From Planctomycetota bacterium (lineage in GTDB: Bacteria > Planctomycetota > Phycisphaerae > WQYP01 > JAJZKY01): 14,446 nt of DNA. The DNA is taken from assembly GCA_021803885.1 (NCBI GenBank), contig JAJZKY010000031.1, forward strand, positions 1 through 14,446, given 5' to 3'. The notes beneath the pieces were generated by a model. That model saw nothing but the letters and a program-made list of their open reading frames with translations. It did no database searches and was not told where the DNA came from. The position numbers and the translations under genes were made by a program. Numbering within the stretch: position 1 is the stretch's first letter; every line of letters begins with the position of its first letter. Positions 1 to 6,639 of the stretch are shown here, one piece after another.

Positions 1-2
1 GC

Positions 3-194
3 GTCCATACGGTTGCATCCTTGCTGAAGCGCTGGTTGCGGGGAACGCATCAGGGCTCGGTCACCGCTACACATCTGGATGCGTACCTGGACGAGTTCGC
101 ATTTCCCTTCAACCGCCGATAATCGCGCCGCCCGGGAATGCTTTTCTATCGGTTACTGGAGAACGCCGTGGTCACGAAACCTACGCGTTACCGA
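3..194 (+). pseudogene. IS1595/ISXO2-type transposase, C-terminal remnant
   Basis: Reading from base 3, the frame gives the typical C-terminal end of an IS1595-family (ISXO2-like) DDE transposase. It contains LLKRWLRGTHQGSV, then HLDAYLDEFAF, then FNRR, and after a break MLFYRLLENAV. An in-frame TAA at 120-122 falls between FNRR and the next conserved block. A proline replaces the arginine usually seen before FNRR (codon 105-107). Homology fades after TRYR near 194, perhaps with a small frameshift. The 5' part lies outside the window. The copy is inactive as read: it is interrupted, and the recognisable gene stops about 90 bp before the glycosyltransferase start. I see no terminal inverted repeat or target duplication here. 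Family assignment is from motif recognition. Confidence 0.8.
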
Positions 195-281
195 CCCTCA
201 AGAGCAGTCCCGCCTACACAAAAACACAACAGGTAGTAGTCACTGTACTAAGGCAGCTACCACACTTTAGCCTAGTTGGTC

Positions 282-1478
282 ATGCGAATCCTAGTGCTGC
301 ATAATCGATACCAACACCCCGGCGGCGAAGACGCGGTGGTTCAAGCGGAAGTCGCCTTACTTCGCGATAATGGACACACTGTCCATCTGCACGAAGCGGA
401 CAATCAATCTATAGAAGGCCAGATTGAAGCCTTCCGCGCCGCGCTCAGTTGTGTCTGGTCCTTTAGTGCCGCACGCGACGTCCGAACAAAGATCCTGCAA
501 TACCACCCTGATATTGTTCATGTCCACAACTTCTTCCCTCGTCTTTCTCCATCAGTACATTTCTCATCGGTGCGTTGCGGAGTTCCCGTCGTTCAAACGC
601 TCCACAATTACCGCCTGCTTTGTCCTGCTTCTACGCTCTCGCGCGATGGACGAGTCTGCGAAGACTGTTTGAATAAAATGTATCCTTGGCCAGCGATTAC
701 TCATGAATGCTATCATCACAGCCGCATGGCAAGCGGCGCCCTCGCCAACATGATCTTCATTCATCGCGTGTGCGCTACCCTAAATACTTCAGTAAGCGGT
801 TTCATCGCCCTCAGCGAGTTTGCCCGGGCTAAGTTTATCGCCGCTGGTCTTCCCGGAGACCGGGTTACCGTGAAACCTAACTTTGTCAATTCTCGCTCCG
901 CAATGGGAGATGGCAAGGGAAAATACGCATTGTTCGTTGGCAGACTTGCTGCTGAAAAAGGAATTGGAGTGCTTTTGAAGGCATGGACGAAGCTCAACAA
1001 TGATTTGTCCTTGCTGATTGCTGGAGACGGACCGCTCGCTTCGCAGATAAACGAAGGGACTGCCGCTCATCGCTCGATACAATGGCTCGGATGGCGCTCC
1101 CAAAAAGAAGTGTCCGCGCTTATGGAAAAAGCGAAAGTTTTGATCCTACCTTCGCTTTGGTATGAAGGCTTCCCTCTCGTCGTCGTGGAAGCCTTTGCTG
1201 CAGGCCTCCCAGTAATTGCTTCGCGAATCGGCACTCTTGCTGAGGTTGTGACCGACCGGCGAACCGGACTTCTCTTCCCGCCTGGCAATGCAGATGACCT
1301 TGCGCAAGCCGTGAATTGGAGCTTGGCTCATCCTTCCGAATTAGAGGCGATGCGGTTTGAAGCCCGCCGCGAATTCGATACCAAATACACTCCGAAAGTG
1401 AACTACGAAAAGCTGATGCGTATCTACCGGTCTGTCTGCCACGATTTTCACAAACGGCCAGATGCAGTTTCCGTCTGA
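282..1478 (+). CDS. Glycosyltransferase family 4 (GT-B fold)
   Basis: A 398-residue retaining glycosyltransferase of the GT4 type, probably cytoplasmic or membrane-associated, adding a sugar from a nucleotide donor to a surface glycan. The N-terminal domain opens with MRILVLHNRYQHPGGEDAVV, a start common in this subgroup, followed by HVHNFFPRLSP (80-90) and QTLHNYRLLCPA (105-116). The C-terminal donor-binding domain has FVGRLAAEKG (218-227, R221 and K226) and the E-x7-E motif with E295 and E303 in LWYEGFPLVVVEAFAAG. Length is normal for the family. ATG 282 is chosen; a TTG at 276 in the same frame adds two residues only. No good Shine-Dalgarno sequence is visible. Acceptor and sugar cannot be told from sequence. 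It is isolated, flanked on both sides by insertion-sequence debris, and its stop codon sits next to the IS5-type remnant. Confidence 0.9.
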   Translation: MRILVLHNRYQHPGGEDAVVQAEVALLRDNGHTVHLHEADNQSIEGQIEAFRAALSCVWSFSAARDVRTKILQYHPDIVHVHNFFPRLSPSVHFSSVRCGVPVVQTLHNYRLLCPASTLSRDGRVCEDCLNKMYPWPAITHECYHHSRMASGALANMIFIHRVCATLNTSVSGFIALSEFARAKFIAAGLPGDRVTVKPNFVNSRSAMGDGKGKYALFVGRLAAEKGIGVLLKAWTKLNNDLSLLIAGDGPLASQINEGTAAHRSIQWLGWRSQKEVSALMEKAKVLILPSLWYEGFPLVVVEAFAAGLPVIASRIGTLAEVVTDRRTGLLFPPGNADDLAQAVNWSLAHPSELEAMRFEARREFDTKYTPKVNYEKLMRIYRSVCHDFHKRPDAVSV

Positions 1479-1479
1479 G

Positions 1480-1897
1480 CTCGTCGTGATCCGAATGCCC
1501 TTACTGCCCAGATACACATTCACCACGTCCAGCATCTGGCCGCAAAGCTCGTGCGTTTCCGGTAAATGGCGGAAGTTCACAATCGTGGTTTCATCCGGCA
1601 CCGGCGCGCGTCCCAGATCGATGCCCGCAAAGCGGCGCAGCACCGGCGACTCGTAAAGCGCATCCTCCACCTCCGGATCCGAGAGCGCGAACCACTGCTG
1701 CGGAAAATGGACCCGCAGCATGATGTCGAGTTTCACCGGCTTGCGGCTCATCTCGCCCTTTGGATAGTGCGGCTTGACCAGCGCCACCAGTTCGGCCTAC
1801 AGCATCACTGCGTCCATCTCTTCCAGAAACTACTCCCGCCGTGTCCTCTTTGAGTGCCGCTGGAGCTCTCCTGATGGGCCAATGTCATCTGCCGCAT
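1480..1897 (-). pseudogene. IS5-family (IS5 subgroup) transposase, truncated and broken
   Basis: On the minus strand from ATG 1897 the reading begins MRQMTLA, the usual start of this transposase group, then loses frame near 1860-1875. A shifted frame gives KRTRRE, a TAG stop (around 1829-1831), then FLEEMDAVML, a second TAG where a tryptophan is normal (around 1802-1804), then AELVALVKPHYPKGE. From 1787 it is open: MLRVHFPQQWF, LSDPEVEDALYES, FAGIDLGRAPVPDETT and NFRHLPETHEL match the N-terminal region of IS5 InsH-like proteins. Homology ends at GIRITT (about 1482), just before the TIVDATI block that normally follows. The catalytic core and left end are therefore missing. One frameshift, two stops and a truncation make this an inactive relic. 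Confidence 0.85.
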
Positions 1898-1908
1898 GCC
1901 GTGATCTT

Positions 1909-1950
1909 CTCCCCAATCCACATTACCCACAACAATTGAGGATTGGGGAG
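1909..1950. repeat. 11-bp inverted repeat at the right end of the IS5-type remnant
   Basis: CTCCCCAATCC (1909-1919) and GGATTGGGGAG (1940-1950) are perfect inverted copies separated by 20 nt and followed on the plus strand by TTTTTC. The block lies just upstream of the transposase start at 1897. Read on the minus strand, the outer edge is GGGGATCTCTGAAAAACTCC, ending near 1966, which looks like an IS5-type terminal region. It may be the insertion sequence's own end or hairpin. It could also act as a terminator for plus-strand transcripts because of the T run. No matching left end remains for comparison. Confidence 0.5.
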
Positions 1951-1968
1951 TTTTTCAGAGATCCCCTA

Positions 1969-2185
1969 CTGCAAGGCCCCCATTTTGTCAGCCGCGAAGC
2001 TGCCGTCCATAAAGCCATCATCCGGGTTCAGATTTCCTTCGTGGCACACCTCTCCACCAGCACGCGGCCTTCTCCAACTGGTTCGAGCGCACCCACTACT
2101 GAAAGCACCCGAGCACAGTCTGGTACGGCGGGGCTTTCTCGGGCAATTTCTACCACTACTCCCCAGTGCGCAGAGGCCTCTGTAA
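1969..2185 (-). pseudogene. Second IS5-family transposase fragment (IS1031/IS427-like N-terminal half)
   Basis: The minus strand carries a different transposase from the one at 1480-1897. In one frame PLRTG, a broken stretch with two TAG codons, LPEKAPPYQT and, after another TAG, WVRSNQLEKA (roughly 2180 down to 2070) match the start of IS1031/IS427-like proteins. A frameshift near 2045-2065 leads into CHEGNLNPDDGFMDGSFAA, which contains the DGSF region holding the first catalytic aspartate. The reading then runs KMGALQ and stops at 1966-1968, where the apparent end of the other IS begins. The piece is fragmentary and inactive. Its abutment to the first remnant suggests one element inserted in or recombined with the other. 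Confidence 0.72.
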
Positions 2186-2423
2186 AGAGGTTTGCACCAA
2201 ACTCAAGCCATTAGCAACATAAGTGTTTTATCCGAGAGGCTCTCATGCTGCTTTGCTTAGCAGCTCAAATGACAACAAGGAGACGGCAGACCACGAGGAC
2301 ATCGACGCACTTCGTCCCACGATCGGCCCCCCGGGGGGTACTCGGTAACCGTCGCCCAAAGCGAGGCGATCTCTCGAGATATTGGCCTCGTTACAGGGAA
2401 CGATTTGCGCTACCGCCTCCCGG
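2186..2423. other. Intergenic region, no gene seen
   Basis: No coding sequence is supported here. It holds a 6-bp stem with a 6-nt loop (GCTGCT at 2247-2252, AGCAGC at 2259-2264), a perfect CCCCCCGGGGGG palindrome at 2327-2338, and a hairpin at 2362-2390. In that hairpin CGAGGC pairs with GCCTCG around an inner ATCTC/GAGAT stem. The last lies 34-62 bp past the stop of the minus-strand lipoprotein gene and could help end its transcript, though no strong T run follows it in that direction. Confidence 0.4.
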
Positions 2424-4424
2424 TCACTGCTGAACGAAAGTTGCTGCGATCACCTTGCTTGGAACGTAACCATATCCCTGAGGGTAGCTCGTTGGTTGAA
2501 TCTGGTTGCCCCACATCCCAATCGCTTTTATTATTGTTGTGGTTGAAATCATAAACGGCCCGTCATAGTATCTGGATGTCCCAGATCCAGGTACAGGCGT
2601 ACTCCCATCCGTTGTGTACCAGATGCCCGTGTTAGCCGACGGGTCGCTCAGGGTCACCATCTGCGCGGTCGAGAAAGATCCTCCGTGCGGCGCAATGGTC
2701 GGCGCGGTCGAAGTCAAAGCCTGGCATTGGGGAACGATCACATTTCCCGATTGCGAGGGAGGATTTGTTTGGTGTTCCTCATTCGATATATATCCTCCTT
2801 GGGTCGGATAATTCGGTCCGCATATGTAGTTATTGTTAATTGCCCATGGTCCGGCACCATATCCCCATGTATAGCCGTTTGAAAATGTGCCTTCAATCAT
2901 GCTGTTGGTTCCAAGAGATCCGGTGCCCCAAAACTCTACTCCAAACGGTGGACATTCATAACCGCATGGTTGAGAGGCGATGATCAGATTATCGTTGAAG
3001 ATTAGAGCCGGTGAGAATCCCTCCGTCCCCATGGTGTTTCCCCAACTGCAGCAGGCGAGTGACACAGCGAATGTTCCATAGGAGGAATTCAGAGGGTCGG
3101 CGATCACGTTATGTTCCAGCATGACGGAGTCAGTCGGAGTTTCTATCTGTATCTCAATTCCTATCCGATGATAGTGAGCGATATAGTTATTGTCGATCTT
3201 GCATCTTATGCAAACACTATCTTTTGCCCCCGGATTCCATGGCTGAAGCTGATTGAAGTGGATGCCTTCCTCCAGGTGGTCGAACTTGTTGTATTGGATT
3301 GTGATCTTGTTAAGCTCGCCTTCAGAAGTGAGCACGCCGGCACAATAGCCGCCCTCGTCAGTTGAAGTCGCAAAAGCCGCACTACATGAAGTCGTACTTC
3401 CGAAGGTATTGTATTGAACAAGAACATTGCTCAGCATTGTGCTCAGATTTCCGTCGAAGTATAGGCCAGACTCCGACTCGGTGTCGCTCAGCATCGAAGG
3501 AAGATTTGAAACTAGGTTGTGTTCGAAGATAAGGTTGCTGTTGTTTCCTATTCCGAAATACACTGCGCCGGTATTCGCGAAGTCAAGATAACGAATGGAG
3601 CCAAGATTCGGACACCCTCCATTGAATACAAGCAGCGTTCTGTTCTGGTAACTTGCAATCAACGTCGCACTCGGAGGAGTCGATATAGGACCGGTCAACT
3701 GAAGGTTTGCGCAAGGCACTGTGATCGGGGACGTCACCTTGTATGTACCTGGAGCAAATAAGACAGTGGATCCAGTTGGTGCTCCATTCAATGCGCTCTG
3801 AATTTCCTGGGTGCTCATGCTCGGATCGACGTTTACTGTCGGGCCGGTTGGATTCAAGTTTCCTGTTGTTATCGTGATGGTGTTGGTATCCGTCGCCACC
3901 GCATAGTCGTTGGTGTCGTTTGGGGTGAAAGTCGCCGTCAGTGTGTGCGCGCCGGCAGACAAAACGGTTCCCACTCCAGGGTTGTAGATAAAGCTTCCAG
4001 GAACGTTTGCCGTCGCGTCCAGCTGGTTCGCGCCCAGAGGGGTTCCCGCCACAATGCTGGCTTCCGGACTCCAACTGATCAAAGGAATGACCTTTTGACT
4101 TTGTGTAACCGTGATGCTCACGCTGGCCGCAGCATTCTGATATTTGCTCGTATCGACCGGGGTAAAGGTGGTAGTCAGCGTGTGGGCCCCAGCTGAGAGC
4201 ACGGTGCCCGCCGGCGGGCTATAGGCAAAGGCGCCGGGCACATTTGCCACGGCGTTCAGTTGGGCGGGACCGAGCGCCGTTCCCGCAGCAATGCTCGCCG
4301 GCGGAGTCCAGGTGATGACCGTCTGTGAGGAATGAGCGGTAGGGGCAGGAGCACCACATCCGACTGAAATCGCGAGCAGGAGTCCAGAGACACACTGCCG
4401 CCAGAGCATAGAATATCTACGCAT
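2424..4424 (-). CDS. Predicted surface lipoprotein: Ig-like repeats, beta-helix, chitobiase C-terminal-like domain
   Basis: A 666-residue exported protein. Residues 1-23 form a signal peptide with a plausible lipobox ending at C23 (LLLAISVGC). Two related Ig-like repeats follow, about 36-107 and 114-186; both carry GTVLSAGAHTLT followed by TFTP, a sign of internal duplication. Residues about 195-565 are rich in asparagine-ending turns and YNxF/NNYI-like rungs (for example VQYNTFG, IQYNKFDH, IDNNYIAH, FNDNLIIAS), as in right-handed parallel beta-helix proteins such as pectate-lyase-like or C5-epimerase-like folds. The last 95 residues, with IWYTTDGSTP and TIIKAIG, resemble the chitobiase/beta-hexosaminidase C-terminal-like domain. 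The start is supported by GGAGGT at 4434-4429, 4 nt before ATG 4424. Catalytic residues cannot be identified, so it could be a lyase, an epimerase or only a glycan binder. Confidence 0.82.
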   Translation of the reverse strand: MRRYSMLWRQCVSGLLLAISVGCGAPAPTAHSSQTVITWTPPASIAAGTALGPAQLNAVANVPGAFAYSPPAGTVLSAGAHTLTTTFTPVDTSKYQNAAASVSITVTQSQKVIPLISWSPEASIVAGTPLGANQLDATANVPGSFIYNPGVGTVLSAGAHTLTATFTPNDTNDYAVATDTNTITITTGNLNPTGPTVNVDPSMSTQEIQSALNGAPTGSTVLFAPGTYKVTSPITVPCANLQLTGPISTPPSATLIASYQNRTLLVFNGGCPNLGSIRYLDFANTGAVYFGIGNNSNLIFEHNLVSNLPSMLSDTESESGLYFDGNLSTMLSNVLVQYNTFGSTTSCSAAFATSTDEGGYCAGVLTSEGELNKITIQYNKFDHLEEGIHFNQLQPWNPGAKDSVCIRCKIDNNYIAHYHRIGIEIQIETPTDSVMLEHNVIADPLNSSYGTFAVSLACCSWGNTMGTEGFSPALIFNDNLIIASQPCGYECPPFGVEFWGTGSLGTNSMIEGTFSNGYTWGYGAGPWAINNNYICGPNYPTQGGYISNEEHQTNPPSQSGNVIVPQCQALTSTAPTIAPHGGSFSTAQMVTLSDPSANTGIWYTTDGSTPVPGSGTSRYYDGPFMISTTTIIKAIGMWGNQIQPTSYPQGYGYVPSKVIAATFVQQ

Positions 4425-4847
4425 GCATACCTCCGCTTGGGGGCCCTAAAATTCCCAAGGCATTGGGGGCCGTACGCGTCTTTTTGAGAAGAGCCGAGCG
4501 CGCTTTCTTTTAGTGGTGGGCGAGCGGCATCTCTATACAACACTCTGCCGGGCGGCAGCCGTCGTCTCCAACTTGTTCCTACCGTGGAAATACTTCTGGG
4601 GCTATCATAATGAGTTTTTCCTCGCGGGGCAAACAAGATCACAAGACTCTTCTCAGGGAAGCCTCTGGATCGGTAATCCGCACCAATCATTGCCATCGCC
4701 GGGCCTCTTCAAGGTGCGGCAATTCATGGTAAACACTACCCGGGGTTCCATTGCCCCTGCCGCCTACAAATTGCTCGTCGGGAACTCCGGTGGTGGTGGA
4801 CTTCGGTTTGTCCTCTTTTCGCATCTTTTCTCCGGTGAATCGACCGC

Positions 4848-4927
4848 CGGCTGAAGCCGTGGGGTTTTCCGATCCCCGATAGGCGAATCTAAAGCCGCGA
4901 ATGGCTTGCTGCTTTTGATCGCAAAAG
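4848..4927. repeat. Cluster of four tandem small hairpins
   Basis: Four stems follow each other: CGGC-TGAA-GCCG (4848-4859); GGGG/CCCC (4861-4864 with 4874-4877); AAGCC/GGCTT (4892-4896 with 4903-4907); and CTTTTG-ATCG-CAAAAG (4912-4927), a perfect 6-bp stem on a 4-nt loop. The first carries the core CGGCTGAAG, which recurs inverted at 5130-5138, as expected of REP-like elements. It could equally be a structured RNA or leader segment; no known family is recognised. Confidence 0.4.
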
Positions 4928-5119
4928 GAGACAGCTTAAGCAATTGAAAACGTTGATGTGAGTGCCCTGAGTTCCTTCCCGCGACTATGCCATCATCTGT
5001 TTTTTCCTGGCAAGCCAGAACGCTTAGAAGCAGTGCGATCTTTTCGCCAAGCGTCGGGGCGGAGTTGTTCCTTAACTTGGCTTAGTTGGTTTGATCCACC
5101 GCCGTTCAATCGTCTTTTG

Positions 5120-5141
5120 AGGCGGCGTCCTTCAGCCGCCT
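5120..5141. repeat. REP-like hairpin
   Basis: AGGCGGC (5120-5126) pairs with GCCGCCT (5135-5141) around an 8-nt loop. The minus strand reads CGGCTGAAG across 5138-5130, the same 9-bp core as at 4848-4856 on the plus strand. The two copies are thus inverted and about 280 bp apart. No poly-T tract follows, so a terminator role is not favoured. Confidence 0.4.
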
Positions 5142-5450
5142 GATGTTCGCGCTCTCGCTGCAATCAGCAGCGGCGGCATGATCCTTCAAGAAGGCCGGCG
5201 CACCGAAGCGACGATTGCGTCGGTGTTCGCCCTGCCTCTTCTTTCTGGTATCCCAGACGAAAGCGGTCCTCAGATTGCGCGGTCATCCACAACGCAAACG
5301 TAAGGCCAACTTGGTCCTCCGAAAGGATGCTCTCTTCGAGATACCCTTCGAATCACGGCGGCAGGGAAGCTCCCGGAACACACTCTGCTCGCCCCCGGCA
5401 CCGCTGTTTCTGTGCGTGACAGGACGGCTGAGATTAAAAGGAAGGTACGT

Positions 5451-6440
5451 ATGAAGAAGATTCTCGTGAATGGAGCTGGTGGGTTCATCGGCGGTCACAT
5501 GGTAAAAAGGCTGAAAGATGAGGGGTATTGGGTGCGAGCGGTTGATATCAAAGTACACGAATTCATGGCGCTTCCGGCAGACGACTTTGTACTCGGAGAC
5601 CTGCGCGATCCCGAGGTGGCCATGCTTGCCGTACAGGATATCGACGAGGTCTACCAATTTGCAGCGGACATGGGCGGTGCCGGCTATATCTTTACCGGCG
5701 AGCACGACGCAGAAGTGATGCACAACTCGGCCACCATCAATCTCAACATCCTCAACTTCGGCCTGCTTGCAGGTGTTCGCAAGTTCTTTTACTCCTCCTC
5801 CGCTTGCGTTTATCCTGCCTACAACCAAACCGATCCGAGGAATCCACGTTGTTCAGAAGACTCCGCCTATCCTGCTGCACCTGACAGTGAATACGGGTGG
5901 GAAAAGCTCTTTAGTGAACGGCTGTATCTGTCCTATCACCGCAATTACGGTGTGGAGGTAAGGATCGCACGTTTCCATAACATCTTCGGACCAGCAGGCA
6001 CCTGGACCGGTGGCAGAGAGAAAGCTCCTGCCGCCCTTTGCCGCAAGGTGGCTATGACCAAGGATGAAGGGGAGATAGAGATCTGGGGTGACGGCGAACA
6101 GACTCGCTCTTTTCTTTTTATAGATGAGTGCATTGAAGGATGCAGGCGGTTGATGGAATCGGACTTTGCTGGGCCGGTCAACATCGGTTCCGAAGAGATG
6201 GTCACCATCAATCAGTTGGCCCGTATGATCATGGAAATCGCGGACAAACGCCTCATCATCCGGCACGTCCCAGGACCGCTCGGTGTGCGGGGAAGAAACT
6301 CCGATAATCGGCTCATCTTGGCAAAGATTGGATGGAGCCCCGCGCGCCCGCTCCGCGCCGGGCTGGAGGAAACCTACGCGTGGATTCATCGCAAGGTACG
6401 GGAACAGGAATACCAGCAGGCAGTGCAGGTTTCGCAGTGA
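5451..6440 (+). CDS. GDP-mannose 3,5-epimerase-like NAD-dependent sugar epimerase
   Basis: A 329-residue cytoplasmic extended-SDR enzyme. Its closest recognised relatives are plant-type GDP-mannose 3,5-epimerases, which convert GDP-D-mannose to GDP-L-galactose (and GDP-L-gulose). The NAD-binding loop is GAGGFIG (8-14). ADMGGAGYI (72-80) and SSSACVYP (115-122, with C119) follow, then the catalytic pair Y148 and K152 in YGWEK. RFHNIFGPAGTWTGGREKAP (174-193) includes K191. The C119, Y148, K152 and K191 set corresponds to the residues known in Arabidopsis GME. The tail keeps GDGEQTRSFLFIDEC and GVRGRNSDN. ATG 5451 is chosen because GGAAGG lies just upstream (5440-5445) and the protein then starts at the Rossmann strand; an upstream in-frame start at 5412 has neither. 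It lies 199 bp before the UDP-glucose dehydrogenase on the same strand. The true substrate is inferred from similarity. Confidence 0.88.
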   Translation: MKKILVNGAGGFIGGHMVKRLKDEGYWVRAVDIKVHEFMALPADDFVLGDLRDPEVAMLAVQDIDEVYQFAADMGGAGYIFTGEHDAEVMHNSATINLNILNFGLLAGVRKFFYSSSACVYPAYNQTDPRNPRCSEDSAYPAAPDSEYGWEKLFSERLYLSYHRNYGVEVRIARFHNIFGPAGTWTGGREKAPAALCRKVAMTKDEGEIEIWGDGEQTRSFLFIDECIEGCRRLMESDFAGPVNIGSEEMVTINQLARMIMEIADKRLIIRHVPGPLGVRGRNSDNRLILAKIGWSPARPLRAGLEETYAWIHRKVREQEYQQAVQVSQ

Positions 6441-6474
6441 CAGGAAGCATTATTCCATTAGACTAAGAATCCTT

Positions 6475-6522
6475 TCGAAGCGCCTCTGACCGAGACTTCG
6501 CTTTCTTTTTGGGGCGCTTCGA
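6475..6522. promoter_or_regulatory. Long inverted repeat with an alternative terminator-like hairpin
   Basis: TCGAAGCGCC (6475-6484) and GGCGCTTCGA (6513-6522) form a perfect 10-bp inverted repeat spanning the gap between the epimerase and dehydrogenase genes. A competing short stem uses CGAAG (6476-6480) with CTTCG (6496-6500) and is followed by CTTTCTTTTT (6501-6510), a terminator-like arrangement. The two folds exclude each other. This may be a simple terminator or an attenuator; the sequence alone does not decide. Confidence 0.4.
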
Positions 6523-6639
6523 GCACGCCCCATCATCTCACTTTGTTTGTTTTGCGTCTTCCTTGGGGCACTCCAGAAGGCTATCCAAGATTCATTCCGC
6601 GCCATTTATACCGGTGCGCTCGGCGCAAAGGGGGATCTC

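Larger units (their letters stand above)
4425..5450. other. About 1 kb gene-poor region with short hairpins
   Basis: It lies between the divergent lipoprotein gene and the epimerase gene, so promoters for both should be here. Open frames exist on both strands (for example 4513-4854 plus and 4700-4256 minus), but none shows a recognisable family, a ribosome site or protein-like composition. Visible structure includes CCCAA/TTGGG around 4454-4467 in the lipoprotein leader, a run of four hairpins at 4848-4927, and a 7-bp stem at 5120-5141. I could not assign convincing -35/-10 boxes. Confidence 0.45.

Noticed and set aside
4513..4854. Open reading frame of 113 codons on the plus strand
   Set aside because: No family motif, no ribosome site, composition unlike a real protein, and it overlaps hairpin-rich spacer.
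5412..5450. Upstream start for the epimerase gene
   Set aside because: The added residues are not part of the Rossmann fold, and the ribosome site GGAAGG points to ATG 5451.
6547..6639. Upstream start for UDP-glucose dehydrogenase
   Set aside because: It would add 31 residues before the NAD-binding strand; ATG 6640 has a good ribosome site.
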